Shown: positions 1 to 9,671, counted from the first letter of the stretch. The stretch is 64,000 nt of DNA from Bin87 sp965232895 (GCA_965232895.1 OZ247430.1:3286001-3350000); one strand, 5' to 3'. The notes: a model not told the origin generated them from the sequence alone. Translations and numbers: made by a program.

Positions 1-638
1 ACAAGGAGGATGACACCGCCGATGACGCCGGGAATCCAGAAAGCCATCCGGATGCCGATGACCGATGGGTCACCGAAGGGGAGACGTTCGCTCCATTCCA
101 GCCCGGCGCCAGTGCTGAACCACGTAACCAGCCCCAGCATAATAGGTAAGGCTATGAATGGGCCGAACCCCTGCGAAGCTTGGAGCAGACCCATACCTAC
201 GCCGAGGTGCTTGCGGAACCAAGAGGTGACGGCAACAGTGAGGGGCACTTGGAAAATGCCCATGGATGCGCTTAAGATGATCCCGAAGAAGAGGAACAGG
301 TGCCACATCTCCGTCATGAAGCCGGTGAGGATCATGCCGACTATGTACATGGAGGCGCCCAAGGTCATGGTGAACCGCGCACCGTAACGATCGCCCAGCC
401 ACCCGGAGGGAGGACCGAAGGCACCCGAGATCACCCACTGCAATGAGAATGCAAGGGTGATCAGCCAAACCTCCCAGCCGAATCCGACGGCGATAAACGG
501 CACCAGGGCCGGGAACGACATTCGGAATGACGATGACACCAGCCGCATCATCGCGGTGATGGCGACTATCGCCCAAGCGTAGTGGATACGGTTGCCGACC
601 AGCGTGAACTGATCGGGGCGGAGGTTAACTACGGCCAT
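1..638 (-). CDS. MFS transporter, N-terminal part (cut by window start)
   Basis: The minus strand is open from an ATG at 638 to the window edge, about 212 residues. The product begins MAVVNLRPDQ and carries hydrophobic helices separated by a loop with G-x-L-G-D-R-Y-G-A-R, the signature loop between helices 2 and 3 of major facilitator transporters. An AGAGGA ribosome binding site lies just upstream of the ATG. The style (long hydrophobic helices, MSFPALVPFI) resembles the monocarboxylate/oxalate-formate type, but the substrate cannot be told. The C-terminal half lies outside the window. Confidence 0.8.
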   Translation of the reverse strand, partial: MAVVNLRPDQFTLVGNRIHYAWAIVAITAMMRLVSSSFRMSFPALVPFIAVGFGWEVWLITLAFSLQWVISGAFGPPSGWLGDRYGARFTMTLGASMYIVGMILTGFMTEMWHLFLFFGIILSASMGIFQVPLTVAVTSWFRKHLGVGMGLLQASQGFGPFIALPIMLGLVTWFSTGAGLEWSERLPFGDPSVIGIRMAFWIPGVIGGVILL

Positions 639-765
639 AATCCTCTTCCTTAAGTGCCTCAGTATGCTCTTGCGCCCGATACTGTGTCAAGGAAATTATT
701 CGAGCGGGCGCGGACTGCGCTGCCCGCGCCGTTGAGTTGCCCCGATCAAACCCATGATTCAGGCA

Positions 766-1551
766 TCAACGCGGACGCGCCGGCGCGGAACCCAGGTGGC
801 TGCCCGCGTCCACCAGGATGGTCTCCCCGGTAACGTGCTCCGCGCCCTCGATGAGCCAGACCACCGGCTCCGATACGGTTTCGGGCGTGCCGGCCGAGCC
901 CAGCGGAGCGGATGCGGCGTAGCGGTCGATGAAGCCCTGGTAGTTCTCCTCGCCCAGGCCCTCGCGCCACCAGCGGGTCTGCATCACGCCGGGACAGACC
1001 GCGTTGACCCGGATCTCCGGCGCCAGGGCTCGGGCCAAGGAATAGGTCATCACGTTCAATGCCGCCTTGGACGCCGCGTAGGCGATGGAACTGCCCGAGC
1101 CGCTGAAGCCCGACCCGGACGACACGTTGACGATGGCGCCGCGGCCCCGCTCCTGCATGGCCGGGGTGACCGCCCGCGCCATCTGGTACGCTCCGATGAC
1201 GTTCACGTCGAGGACACGCCGGAAGTCCTCTGAAGACAGACCCTCCAGGTCGTAGTGCGGAACGATAACCGACGTGGCGGCGTTGTTCACCAGGCCGTCG
1301 ATCCGGCCCCATTGTTCCAGCGCCGTCGCCGCCATGCGCCGGCAGTCGTCGTCCGAGGACACGTCGGCCTGACACAGGATGGCCCCGCCGCCGAGGCTGC
1401 GGCACGCCACCGCGGCGGCCTGCGCCTCGGCCTCGCTTTTCGTGTAGTTGATGACCACGTTGCCGCCCTTGGCCGCCAGACGCTGGGCTACGGCCGCGCC
1501 CAGGCCGGTGGCCGATCCCGTCACGATGAATACGCCGTCCTTGATTTCCAT
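766..1551 (-). CDS. SDR-family NAD(P)-dependent oxidoreductase
   Basis: This 261-residue protein is a classical short-chain dehydrogenase/reductase. It has the glycine-rich cofactor motif TGSATGLG near the N-terminus, the NNA motif (LVNNAATS), the catalytic Ser in NVSSGSG and the YAASK catalytic Tyr-Lys pair. It likely oxidises or reduces a small alcohol or ketone in the cytoplasm; the substrate is not evident. I chose the start MEIKDGVFIV because the glycine-rich motif must sit near the N-terminus; the longer reading frame upstream is antisense to the neighbouring SDR. It is divergent from a second SDR at 1676, with promoters in the 125-bp gap. Confidence 0.9.
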   Translation of the reverse strand: MEIKDGVFIVTGSATGLGAAVAQRLAAKGGNVVINYTKSEAEAQAAAVACRSLGGGAILCQADVSSDDDCRRMAATALEQWGRIDGLVNNAATSVIVPHYDLEGLSSEDFRRVLDVNVIGAYQMARAVTPAMQERGRGAIVNVSSGSGFSGSGSSIAYAASKAALNVMTYSLARALAPEIRVNAVCPGVMQTRWWREGLGEENYQGFIDRYAASAPLGSAGTPETVSEPVVWLIEGAEHVTGETILVDAGSHLGSAPARPR

Positions 1552-1590
1552 TTGGATCACCCCGATGTCATGCCATTGCAGAGTGCGCCG

Positions 1591-1596
1591 ATTATA
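1591..1596 (-). promoter_or_regulatory. Possible -10 box for the SDR gene at 766-1551
   Basis: A perfect TATAAT reads on the minus strand about 40 bp upstream of the SDR start at 1551. No good -35 box sits at the right spacing, so this is a weak call. It faces away from the better promoter at 1616-1643, which makes the gap a compact divergent promoter region. Confidence 0.4.
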
Positions 1597-1615
1597 GCGA
1601 ACGGGGATGCTCAAC

Positions 1616-1643
1616 TTGACCCGACCAACGGCGCCGCTACAAT
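1616..1643 (+). promoter_or_regulatory. Sigma70-type promoter for the SDR/MFS operon
   Basis: TTGACC (1616-1621) and TACAAT (1638-1643) are separated by 16 bp, close to the sigma70 consensus. The predicted transcription start near 1650 leaves a 25-nt leader before the SDR start codon at 1676. Confidence 0.65.
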
Positions 1644-1675
1644 CGTTGCACCATCGAGTAGCAGGAGGCGGAACC

Positions 1676-2428
1676 ATGCGGCTGGAAAACAAGGTTGCCA
1701 TCATCAGCGGCGGAGCCCGGGGAATGGGCGCGCAGGAGGCCCGGCTGTTCGCCAGCGAGGGAGCCCGGGTGGTCATCGGCGACGTGCTGGACGACGCGGG
1801 ACGGCAGACCGAAGCCGAGATCAACGAGACGGGAGCTGAGTGCCTCTTCGTTCACCTGGACGTCACCAGCGAGGAGGACTGGCGGGGTGCGGTGGCGGCC
1901 GCGGTGTCCCGCTTCGGCAAGGTGGACATCCTGGTCAACAACGCCGGCATCTCCACCCGGGGCGGCATCGAAGACATGACCACGGAGCAATGGGAACGCA
2001 CCATGGACATCAACGTGAAGGGCGTGTTCCTGGGCACCCGCGAGGTGATATCGGCGATGCGCGATGCTGGCGGCGGGTCCATCATCAATATCTCCTCCGG
2101 CGCCGGCATCGCGCCGGCTCCGGGCACTTCCGGAGCCTACGCCGCCAGCAAGGGAGCCGTGCGGCTCTTCACCAAGTCCACCGCCATCCAGTACGCCGGC
2201 GAAGGCATCCGGTGCAACTCCGTCCACCCGGGTCCTGTGCAGACGCCGATGCTGGGCACGACGCCGGATGACGAAGAACGAGTTTCTGCCCAGGTCGGAC
2301 GGGTTCCATTGGGGCGCGTGGGCCAGCCCATTGAGATCGCCTACGGCGTGCTGTATCTGGCCAGCGACGAGTCGTCGTTCGTCACCGGCTCGGAGGTGGT
2401 GATTGACGGAGGGCGTACCGCCCAGTAA
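1676..2428 (+). CDS. SDR-family oxidoreductase (3-oxoacyl-ACP-reductase-like)
   Basis: This 250-residue classical SDR shows SGGARGMG cofactor binding, D-V for the adenine ribose (LDVTSEED), NNAGIS, NISSGAG and the YAASK catalytic pair, and ends with the typical VTGSEVVIDGG. That ending and the length match FabG-like and 3-alpha/20-beta-hydroxysteroid-dehydrogenase-like enzymes. The start at 1676 follows an AGGAGG site at 1663-1668. The 3' end overlaps the next gene by 26 nt, so the two are probably translationally coupled. The substrate is unknown. Confidence 0.92.
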   Translation: MRLENKVAIISGGARGMGAQEARLFASEGARVVIGDVLDDAGRQTEAEINETGAECLFVHLDVTSEEDWRGAVAAAVSRFGKVDILVNNAGISTRGGIEDMTTEQWERTMDINVKGVFLGTREVISAMRDAGGGSIINISSGAGIAPAPGTSGAYAASKGAVRLFTKSTAIQYAGEGIRCNSVHPGPVQTPMLGTTPDDEERVSAQVGRVPLGRVGQPIEIAYGVLYLASDESSFVTGSEVVIDGGRTAQ

Positions 2429-3719
2429 CGACCCGTCACCAAGGCCGGCGCCGCGGGTGGTTCGGCGCGGTAAGCCGAAGGAGAGCAGCGACATCGAAGC
2501 AAGACCGTCAAAGCCAGCGCCGGGCGAAGTGAACAAGGCGGTGTTTTTCGCCGCGCTCTCGCTGGCCGTTTTCAGCGCCATGAGCGCGGTCCTCATCGTT
2601 CCGCCTCTCCTGGTTGAAATCGGGAGCGAGTTGGATGTCTCGGTCCCGGTGGCCGGGCAGTTGGCGACGGCGACCTTCGCGGCCTGGGCGGTCTCATTGC
2701 TATGCGTGGGGCCGCTCTCCGACTCGTTCGGACGACGCCCGGTTGCGCTGGCGGGGTTGGCAGTCCTCGCCGTGTCCGCGCTGGCGTCGGCGTTCGCCCC
2801 CAACATCGAGATTCTGTTGGCGCTCCGGGCGTTGACCGGCCTGGCCGGCGGCACGCTCCCGCCAACTGCGGTCGGAGTGTTGTCCGATGTCATTTCTCCG
2901 GCCCGACGCGCCCAGGCGATTACCGCGATGTTGGCCATCCAGGGTGTGGTCGCGGGCGTCACGGTTCCGATGGTCGCGGTGTTGGCCGACCTTGGCGGGT
3001 GGCGACTTCCCTTCGTCGTCGCCGGTGCGCTGCTGGTTTCGGCATTGTTGGTCAACTGGGTCTGGTTTCCGAGGGATAAACGGGAGCGGACGCGAGGCCT
3101 GGTGTTTTTCTCCCGGTACTTCTCGCTGCTATCGTTGCGCTATTTCCGTGTGGCGATCGCGGTCGGCGTCACGCAGCGCATTTCGTTCTGGGCCACGCTC
3201 AGCTTCTTCCCCTCTCACCTGCTACTGACTTACGACGTGCCCCTGGGACTGGTGGCCGTGCCACTGGTGATCACCGCTGTGGGCCAGGTTGTGGGCAGCT
3301 ATTCGGCGGCGTTTGTGGCGAGCAACAAACGTCGAACTGCGCTGCTCGCCGGCACTTCGATCGCCGGTGGTCTTTGCGCGTGCCTGTTCTTCTCGGTGCA
3401 CCTGGGGCTCTGGTTGGCAGTGGCGGTGGTCGCAATCGGCGTCGGGTTCCTGAGTGTGTTGATGCCCGCCCTGGTTGCGGTCAGCACCGAATACTCAGGA
3501 GAGTCCAAGTCGACCGGAGCCAGCCTCATGGGTTTCACCAACCAGTCCTCGGGCGCGGTGGGAGCCGCCTTCGGCGGCGTTTTGCTGGCCAGCGTGGGTT
3601 ATGCGGGCATCGGGTACATGTGCCTCGCCGTGACCGTCGCCAGCGCCCTGATGACTCCGCTCTTCGGCCGTCCGTTGGGAGGCACCGCCGCACCGGCCGC
3701 CGCTCCGGGCTCCGGTTAG
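2403..3719 (+). CDS. MFS transporter
   Basis: This 438-residue protein has about 12 hydrophobic helices and the loop GPLSDSFGRRP between helices 2 and 3, the major facilitator signature. The first 42 residues are polar and Pro/Arg-rich, so the start is uncertain. I used the TTG at 2403, which follows GGAGG at 2392-2396 inside the SDR gene; a GTG at 2529 just before the first helix is the alternative. The overlap with the SDR gene suggests the pair handles one compound, with import or export by this protein and oxidation by the SDR. The substrate is not recognisable. Confidence 0.85.
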   Translation: MTEGVPPSNDPSPRPAPRVVRRGKPKESSDIEARPSKPAPGEVNKAVFFAALSLAVFSAMSAVLIVPPLLVEIGSELDVSVPVAGQLATATFAAWAVSLLCVGPLSDSFGRRPVALAGLAVLAVSALASAFAPNIEILLALRALTGLAGGTLPPTAVGVLSDVISPARRAQAITAMLAIQGVVAGVTVPMVAVLADLGGWRLPFVVAGALLVSALLVNWVWFPRDKRERTRGLVFFSRYFSLLSLRYFRVAIAVGVTQRISFWATLSFFPSHLLLTYDVPLGLVAVPLVITAVGQVVGSYSAAFVASNKRRTALLAGTSIAGGLCACLFFSVHLGLWLAVAVVAIGVGFLSVLMPALVAVSTEYSGESKSTGASLMGFTNQSSGAVGAAFGGVLLASVGYAGIGYMCLAVTVASALMTPLFGRPLGGTAAPAAAPGSG

Positions 3720-3740
3720 GAGCGCAGCGGCGGAACAGAA

Positions 3741-3770
3741 AACCGCCCCGGCCCTTTTGCCGGGGCGGTT
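3741..3770. terminator. Bidirectional intrinsic terminator
   Basis: A perfect 12-bp stem (3741-3752 with 3759-3770) encloses the loop CCTTTT. It starts 21 bp after the MFS stop and ends 28 bp before the stop of the convergent hydrolase gene, so it can serve both. There is no strong U tract on either side. Confidence 0.7.
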
Positions 3771-3798
3771 GCGAGGTCGGTCGCCGTGCGCGCTGGAT

Positions 3799-4557
3799 CT
3801 AAACGCCGGCGGCCACTGACGCATGGGCCTTGAGGAACCCGCGCACCTGCTCAATCGTGAGGGCCTTCAGGTCGGGGTCTTCCTTCCAGGGCCACGCCGT
3901 CGTCTGGGCGTTGGGCGCCAATGCCACCATGTCCATGGCGGCCTGAAGCGAGTGAGACGGCGTGTCGTCTGGCATGACCAGCAGCGGGGTTTGGCAGTTG
4001 CGCGCGAAGTCCTTGTCCACGCTGTAGAAAAAGTCCGGCTGCACCCGGTACAGGTTGTGTAAGTACTGTTGAATGGTATCCATCGAGATGTCCGGCCGGC
4101 CGGCGGTCAGCTCCGGAGCCCAGACGTCGATACCGGAGTCGTACATGGCGTCCGGCGTCGCGTCGGCGTGGCCGACCGGCTGGCACAGGACTGCACCGCG
4201 AACGCGATTGGGCGCCTTCTTGATCAGCGTCATGGCGAAGGGGCCGCCGATGCAGAAGCCGATGAACAGGAACTCGTCGATGCCCAGGTGGTCCATGAGC
4301 CCCAACTGGTCGTCGGCGAACGCGCCCCACGGGTCCTCGACCTGGACCGGACCGGTGGACTGGCCGCCCTGGGCGTTGCGCTGGTCCATGGTAATGCAGC
4401 GGAAGTCGTTCTTGAACTCGTCGAACGCGTTGATGACCTGCCTGGGCCAGCCGCTCATGATCGAGTTCAGACCGCCGCCCGGCGTACACAGCAGGGGGAA
4501 ACCGGAACCCTGTTCCTCATAATGAATGGTGACATCGCCTCTGGTGTAGAACGGCAT
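3799..4557 (-). CDS. Alpha/beta hydrolase with a cysteine nucleophile
   Basis: The 252-residue protein is an alpha/beta hydrolase: a beta-strand/oxyanion segment (PLLCTPGGG, residues 22-29), MDQR after strand 4, the nucleophile elbow GFCIGG around residue 102 and an acid/His-containing stretch MPDDTPSHS near residue 195. The elbow carries Cys where serine is usual, as in dienelactone hydrolase. The catalytic His is probably the one in PSHS, as in some related families; this is inference. It stands alone, convergent to the MFS gene, behind its own strong promoter. Length (about 250) is normal, so it is not truncated. Confidence 0.85.
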   Translation of the reverse strand: MPFYTRGDVTIHYEEQGSGFPLLCTPGGGLNSIMSGWPRQVINAFDEFKNDFRCITMDQRNAQGGQSTGPVQVEDPWGAFADDQLGLMDHLGIDEFLFIGFCIGGPFAMTLIKKAPNRVRGAVLCQPVGHADATPDAMYDSGIDVWAPELTAGRPDISMDTIQQYLHNLYRVQPDFFYSVDKDFARNCQTPLLVMPDDTPSHSLQAAMDMVALAPNAQTTAWPWKEDPDLKALTIEQVRGFLKAHASVAAGV

Positions 4558-4596
4558 GTGAGCGTCTCCTTGGTGTCAGTGGTGAGCTTTCCGGCG

Positions 4597-4624
4597 ATTG
4601 TAACTTGGGCCATGGGGTTGTCAA
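4597..4624 (-). promoter_or_regulatory. Sigma70-type promoter for the alpha/beta hydrolase
   Basis: On the minus strand TTGACA (4624-4619) and TACAAT (4602-4597) are spaced by 16 bp, a near-consensus promoter. It lies about 40 bp upstream of the hydrolase ATG, which has an AAGGAGA ribosome binding site. Confidence 0.7.
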
Positions 4625-4755
4625 GATGAGCAGTACCGTGGCCGGAGTTACCATGACCGGACTTCAGGATGGGATACAGGTCACCGCGGGCCGTCAGTCG
4701 GAACGTCTGCTGGTAGTCAATCAGCGATCTGAAGCGATGACTGATCTCTGTTTCC

Positions 4756-7700
4756 TCAAATCCCCACCACCTCCGGCTCGCCCACACCCCGCCGCGCCGC
4801 CGCATCCACGAACCAGTCCACGATCTGCGGGTGGCAGGTGAACACCAGCACCTGGTTGGTTTCGGAGAGGTCGATGAATGAACCGGCGGCCCGGGCGCCC
4901 CGGATCGGGTCGAAGTTGACCAGCGCCTCGTCCACGATCACCGGCAGGCGTTCCGAGTGCTGGCCCATTTCGAGGATCAGCCCGAAGCGCAGGGCCAGGA
5001 ACAGCTGCTCGCGGGTGCCCCGGCTCAGCTGCTGGGCCGTCCTGACGTTGCCCGCCGCGTCCGTGACGTTGATCTCAGAGCTGCCCAACTGGGAAAACAC
5101 GGTCCGGTACGCGCCATCGGTCACGTCCACGAAGAAACGCTCGGCGTGGCGGATCACGTCGGGCTGCCGCTCCTTCTCGAACTTGCTCTGCGCCCGCCGG
5201 ATCAGGTTTTCGGCGATGGTACGGACGGCCCAATCCCGCGCGTGCGCCCGCAGCTCTTCCGACAGGCGATGCCGCTCCAGACGCAGCCGCGACGAGTCCT
5301 CCTCGCTGGCGAGCCCGTCCAGCGCGGCAAGGATGGAGCCGCGCTCGGTGTCTCGTTCCGACCGCCGTGAGTCAATCTCGTCCAACTGTGCCTGGCGCTG
5401 GCGCACTTCGTCGCGGATGGTCTGCAAATCGGTTTTCGCCAACGCGGCTTTGAGGGTTTCCAACGCATCGCCCGGCCCGCTGATCCGCTGCATCTGATCC
5501 TGGGCGTCGGAGATCGTCGCCTTGAGACCGGACCGATCCTGATAGACCCGGTCCCGCCTCCGGAAGTCGTCCGCGTCCTCGGCCACAGCGGACTGCAACA
5601 GCGCGGCGATCTGGTCGGCGATCTCCTGCTGGCTCTTCTGCCGCGCCGCGAGATCCTGATGCGCTTCTTCCAATTCCTTCTCCGCGTCGGCCCGGGTTCG
5701 GGCGGCTTCGGTCACATTGCGATGCAAGTCGATGATGTCGTCGGCGACACTTGCGACCCTGGGGTAGTCGGTCCACTCCGCCTCAAAACCGTGGGCTTCC
5801 GCCAGCGGGCGGGACATCGCGATGAACTCATCGATGTCCCTCTGGATGGCGGCGATGCGACGCTCGAAGTCGACTACTTCGCGCTGGTGGGTCCTCGCCA
5901 GTTCCACCAGCGTGCGCAACTCCTGGATGCCATCCGGCGTGAAGGCGCCGTGCATTCCGCGCTGTTGCAGCCACTCTTGCCACGCCTGCCGCTCAGTGGC
6001 CAGCGCCGCCTGAGCGTCCTGTAAAGCGTGCTGCGCGTCGTCCCGTCGCTGGGTCTGGCGTTCGGCAAGTTCGGTTGCCTGGGCCAGCATGGTTTCCAGC
6101 TGACGCCACTCCCGGAGGCTCGCATCCGCCGCGTCCAGCCCTTCTTCGGCTTCCAGCAGCGTGTCCGTGTTGAGGGCCCCGAGACCCAACGCCTCGGAAT
6201 CTGCCTGGAGACGCGAACGTATCCCCGCCAATTGCTCGGCCGCCTCCCCGATTTGTCCCCTGATCCGCGCCGCCGCTGGCGACGCCGTGGGTTGCCCGTT
6301 CGAGCGGCCCCGCATGAACGAGAAAACCGCCACCGTGGCCAGCACGGCTCCGACGGCAGCCAGGATTGCGCCGCCGCCAAAGGTGGTGGCAGCCAGCCAA
6401 AGGCCGGCCACGAGCAGCGCGACGCCCATCACGCCCAGCGCGCCAGCCAGCAGCCGGGATCGTCCGGCCGGAGACCCGGCCTCGCCGGGCTCCAGATCAT
6501 CGCCAACCTGCGCTTGCAGATCGCGGCTCCGGTCCTGGACACGGCCCAGTTCATCCAGGGTGGCTCTGGACTGACGTATTCTGCGGCGGCGTTCGCGGAT
6601 GTCGTTTTCTTCCAGTTCGGGAGGTGTAGCCGCATCGTGTTCGGCCTGTGCCCGCTGGGTGGCTTCAATGGCGTCTGCCAGCGTCGCCTCATCTTGCGCC
6701 AACGCGGTCTGCGATCTGTCGACGGCGGCCCGGGCGTTCTGAAGGCGCTCGCCGTGGGTGGCAACTTCCTCGCGGACCACCAGCGAGAGATCAAACCCGG
6801 TCAGGCGATCCGTGTCCCAGTCGGGACCCAGGTTTGCCAGCGATGATTCCTGCTCGGAGCGCTTGCTGGCGAGTTCCGCCCGCCGCTCGGGCAGGTCCTT
6901 CACTGACTGGTCGAATGCGCTACGAGCATACGTCAAATCGCGAACCTTGTTCGACTGCTCCAAAATAGTCAGGTGCTCGATCTCCGTCTCAAAACTGGCC
7001 TTGATGCGCTTTACGCGTTCGTCGGCAGAGGCCAGTTCATCGCGGGCAGCCTGGGCCTGCGTCTCCAACGTTTCCAAACGGATTGCACCGTTCTCCGGGA
7101 ACGCTTCAACCGCGGGCATATGCGCGAGCCGCTGCTCCGAGCTGATCAGTTCGTTCCAGGGTTCCCAGGCCCGCTCCAGGTTTTCGAGACGATCCTGTTC
7201 CGACGCGGTTTGCAGGCGGCTGGCGCTCACGTCGCTCAATTCCCGTTCGATCTCGGCCAGGCGGTCGGAGTGACGCCGATACTCCGTTGCGTAGGCGGCG
7301 ATCTGCTGCAACTCGGAGTTGGTCCGTTCGATCTCGCTCGCGATCTTCGGGATCGATTGGCTGCTGCCACGCGGCACGAAAATCTCGCGCTTCTGGCGAT
7401 CCAGGGCGCTGAGGGCGCCCGGCAACTTCATCGCCCCGATGCCGGCGCTGTAGATCTGCAGGTTGACGCTGTCGTCATCCAGGGTGTTTTCATCGTTCAG
7501 TTCATCCAGCGTGAACGCGAAGATGTTCTGGAAAACGCTCTGCGTATGATTCCCCAGCAACCTCGACAGATCACCGGCCGGAAGCGTCTCGCCGGCGCCG
7601 GTGGTGAGGGAGATAGGCCCGTCTCCACGTCCCGGCGCCCGGTCAATCGTGATGACTTCCCCGGAGTCGGTGGCGATGGTGACCCTGCCGCCGTGCCGGC

Positions 7701-7899
7701 CCCCGGCCAGGGGAGGGTACTCGTTGGTTCGGCCGCGCCGGTTCGGGAATCCAAACAGGACCCGCCGGACGAACTCGAGGAGCGTGCTCTTGCCTGCTTC
7801 GTTGGGGCCGTAGAAGACGGTCACGGGACGCTCCAACGGGCCGAACCGGCGGTCGGCGAACCGCCCGAAACCGTCAATGTGCAGGCTGATTATTCTCAT
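4756..7899 (-). CDS. YhaN-type SMC/SbcC-like AAA ATPase
   Basis: This 1047-residue protein starts MRIISLHIDGFGRF and has a Walker A motif GPNEAGKST at residues 31-39, typical of the Rad50/SbcC-like YhaN group. A long coiled-coil middle is interrupted by two hydrophobic segments (around residues 480-530), also usual in this group. The C-terminus carries the signature LSRGTREQ and the Walker B segment LPVIVDEALVNFD. Its start overlaps the stop of the phosphoesterase gene by one base (TGATG), so the two are co-translated. By family knowledge the pair acts like SbcCD/Mre11-Rad50 in DNA end processing; the membrane segments would place it at the membrane. Function here is inferred. Confidence 0.9.
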   Translation of the reverse strand: MRIISLHIDGFGRFADRRFGPLERPVTVFYGPNEAGKSTLLEFVRRVLFGFPNRRGRTNEYPPLAGGRHGGRVTIATDSGEVITIDRAPGRGDGPISLTTGAGETLPAGDLSRLLGNHTQSVFQNIFAFTLDELNDENTLDDDSVNLQIYSAGIGAMKLPGALSALDRQKREIFVPRGSSQSIPKIASEIERTNSELQQIAAYATEYRRHSDRLAEIERELSDVSASRLQTASEQDRLENLERAWEPWNELISSEQRLAHMPAVEAFPENGAIRLETLETQAQAARDELASADERVKRIKASFETEIEHLTILEQSNKVRDLTYARSAFDQSVKDLPERRAELASKRSEQESSLANLGPDWDTDRLTGFDLSLVVREEVATHGERLQNARAAVDRSQTALAQDEATLADAIEATQRAQAEHDAATPPELEENDIRERRRRIRQSRATLDELGRVQDRSRDLQAQVGDDLEPGEAGSPAGRSRLLAGALGVMGVALLVAGLWLAATTFGGGAILAAVGAVLATVAVFSFMRGRSNGQPTASPAAARIRGQIGEAAEQLAGIRSRLQADSEALGLGALNTDTLLEAEEGLDAADASLREWRQLETMLAQATELAERQTQRRDDAQHALQDAQAALATERQAWQEWLQQRGMHGAFTPDGIQELRTLVELARTHQREVVDFERRIAAIQRDIDEFIAMSRPLAEAHGFEAEWTDYPRVASVADDIIDLHRNVTEAARTRADAEKELEEAHQDLAARQKSQQEIADQIAALLQSAVAEDADDFRRRDRVYQDRSGLKATISDAQDQMQRISGPGDALETLKAALAKTDLQTIRDEVRQRQAQLDEIDSRRSERDTERGSILAALDGLASEEDSSRLRLERHRLSEELRAHARDWAVRTIAENLIRRAQSKFEKERQPDVIRHAERFFVDVTDGAYRTVFSQLGSSEINVTDAAGNVRTAQQLSRGTREQLFLALRFGLILEMGQHSERLPVIVDEALVNFDPIRGARAAGSFIDLSETNQVLVFTCHPQIVDWFVDAAARRGVGEPEVVGI

Positions 7900-9164
7900 C
7901 AGCGGTCGTCCGCGGCAAGCAGGTTCACGGCCAGCGCCTCCGCCTCATCGAGCAGCGACGCAATATCCTCCTCGGTGAGATCGGCAAGATGCTGCCTGAA
8001 CCTCCGGTGCTGGTAGAGTTCAGCCAGTCCATCCCGTAGCGTCGCGGGTTCTTCCCGGATCTGATCGGCGGTGCGCAGGACCTCGGCCAGGAAGTCCTCG
8101 CCGGAGCGCAGGGCGTCGCGGTCGATGGTCGCCGCCGTTTCGTCCTCGACGCGTTCGCACCACACAAAGGGCAGCCGCTCGGCCCACTGACCGTTGACAC
8201 TGGCTAGGAGTTGTTCCGCAGCGCCGGACTGCCGCAGGAACTGGTTCACTTCGCCCCGGCCGGTAAGGGTCATGCGGATCACCACCGACCTGCCCTCTGC
8301 GCCGTCCAGCAGGTTCTGCATCGCATCGTCGATCTGGTTGAGCAGGTCCTGCTCGGTTTCCAATGCGCTGATGTCGATGCTAACCCGTTCCCACCGGACC
8401 GTGTCGGTCGGTCGGAAATCCAGGCTGATGTTGCGGTTATCGTCGACTTCAACCAGATAGACGCCCCGGGAGCCGGTCTCGTTGGGGCGCCGGCCCTGAG
8501 GATTGCCGGGATACACCACCGTCGGAGCGTGCTGGCGCAGGACCTGGCGAGTATGAACGTGGCCCAGCGCCCAGTAGTCGATCCCAGACTGCGCCAGGTC
8601 GTCCAGCGAGCAGGGCGCGTACAGCGCGTGGTCGGTGTTGCCACCGACGTTGGCGTGCAGCAGGCCGATGGTGAAGGCGCTCTCGTCAACCTGCCCAAGC
8701 CGGGCAACGAGGTTTGCGTACACATCCCGAGTCGGATAGCTGATGCCGTAAACCAACCCGCGCTCCGGCGCATCATGGAAGACCGGGACCGCTTCGAATT
8801 CAGCGCCGAACCGGTGGCAACTTTCAGGATAGGACAGCCGCGCCTCCCAGCCATCCAGCGGGTCGTGGTTTCCGTGGCAAACGAACGACCGGATGCCGGC
8901 GGCTTCCAGCCTTTGCAGACCGTCGATGAAGGCGCGCTGGGCGCGCAGGCTGCGGTCGGCGCTGTCGTAAATGTCTCCGGCGACGAGCAGCGCATCCACG
9001 CCTTCGGTGATGCAGAGATCTACGATGTTTTGATAGGAGTCAAACGTGGCCGAGTAAAGCGTTGTGGCGACATTTTCTGGAGCCGCTGCCCGGATTCCCG
9101 TAAACGGGCTGTCCAGATGGAGGTCAGCAGCGTGAATAAATCGGAGGGTCATATTGGAGCGCAC
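7899..9164 (-). CDS. YhaO-type metallophosphoesterase (SbcD/Mre11-like)
   Basis: The 421-residue protein is a calcineurin-like phosphoesterase with the metal-binding motifs DLHLD, GDIYD, GNHD and GHVHT in order within the first 210 residues. This spacing matches the Mre11/SbcD/YhaO nucleases. The start is either the ATG at 9164 or the ATG at 9152 (MTLRFIHAADLH); neither has a strong ribosome binding site. It is upstream of, and coupled to, the YhaN-like ATPase, and the two probably form one nuclease-ATPase complex for DNA repair. Confidence 0.9.
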   Translation of the reverse strand: MRSNMTLRFIHAADLHLDSPFTGIRAAAPENVATTLYSATFDSYQNIVDLCITEGVDALLVAGDIYDSADRSLRAQRAFIDGLQRLEAAGIRSFVCHGNHDPLDGWEARLSYPESCHRFGAEFEAVPVFHDAPERGLVYGISYPTRDVYANLVARLGQVDESAFTIGLLHANVGGNTDHALYAPCSLDDLAQSGIDYWALGHVHTRQVLRQHAPTVVYPGNPQGRRPNETGSRGVYLVEVDDNRNISLDFRPTDTVRWERVSIDISALETEQDLLNQIDDAMQNLLDGAEGRSVVIRMTLTGRGEVNQFLRQSGAAEQLLASVNGQWAERLPFVWCERVEDETAATIDRDALRSGEDFLAEVLRTADQIREEPATLRDGLAELYQHRRFRQHLADLTEEDIASLLDEAEALAVNLLAADDR

Positions 9165-9671
9165 ATCCCGTTTTCGCAGGGTTTTGGCATAGGGCCCGTG
9201 AGGAAATTTCGCTACTCCGATTCCACGACGGGCGTAGCGGACATCGGTTAGCTATCCGACGGATTCCGTAACCGCCTCAACCCCTGAAATTCCGGGTATT
9301 TCTGGGTTCTTGAAGTTCGCCGGCTTCCGCAAATCTACCCGGGATGCACGTCGCGGGCCCGGGCGAAAATCGCTGTATCAGGCTCTGTGACGGGATTTCC
9401 GCTTTCCACGCATAACATCCCTACGAATCCCGGAAAGGCCGACTCCGCGCGTCGGGTGAGGCCTCCGTGCCATGCTACTCCGCTGTGGCAAATATTTGGT
9501 GTCCATTTAGGGCCTCGGATGCACGCTGGCTGAAACCCGGTACGTGGCCGGGAGTGGCACAACCCCGCTCAAAATGAGCCGTTTTCCTACTTGCAAATGG
9601 CCCCAACTCCCCTGTTTCGGTTGAGCCTCAAAGGGCTGCCAAGTATAATTTAGGCAGCAACAACCGAACAA
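9165..9671. other. Intergenic region, no gene seen
   Basis: About 500 bp between the nuclease gene start and the next terminator. No frame shows a plausible protein and I see no repeat of the window's families here. It should contain the promoter of the phosphoesterase-ATPase operon, but no convincing box pair stands out. Confidence 0.4.
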
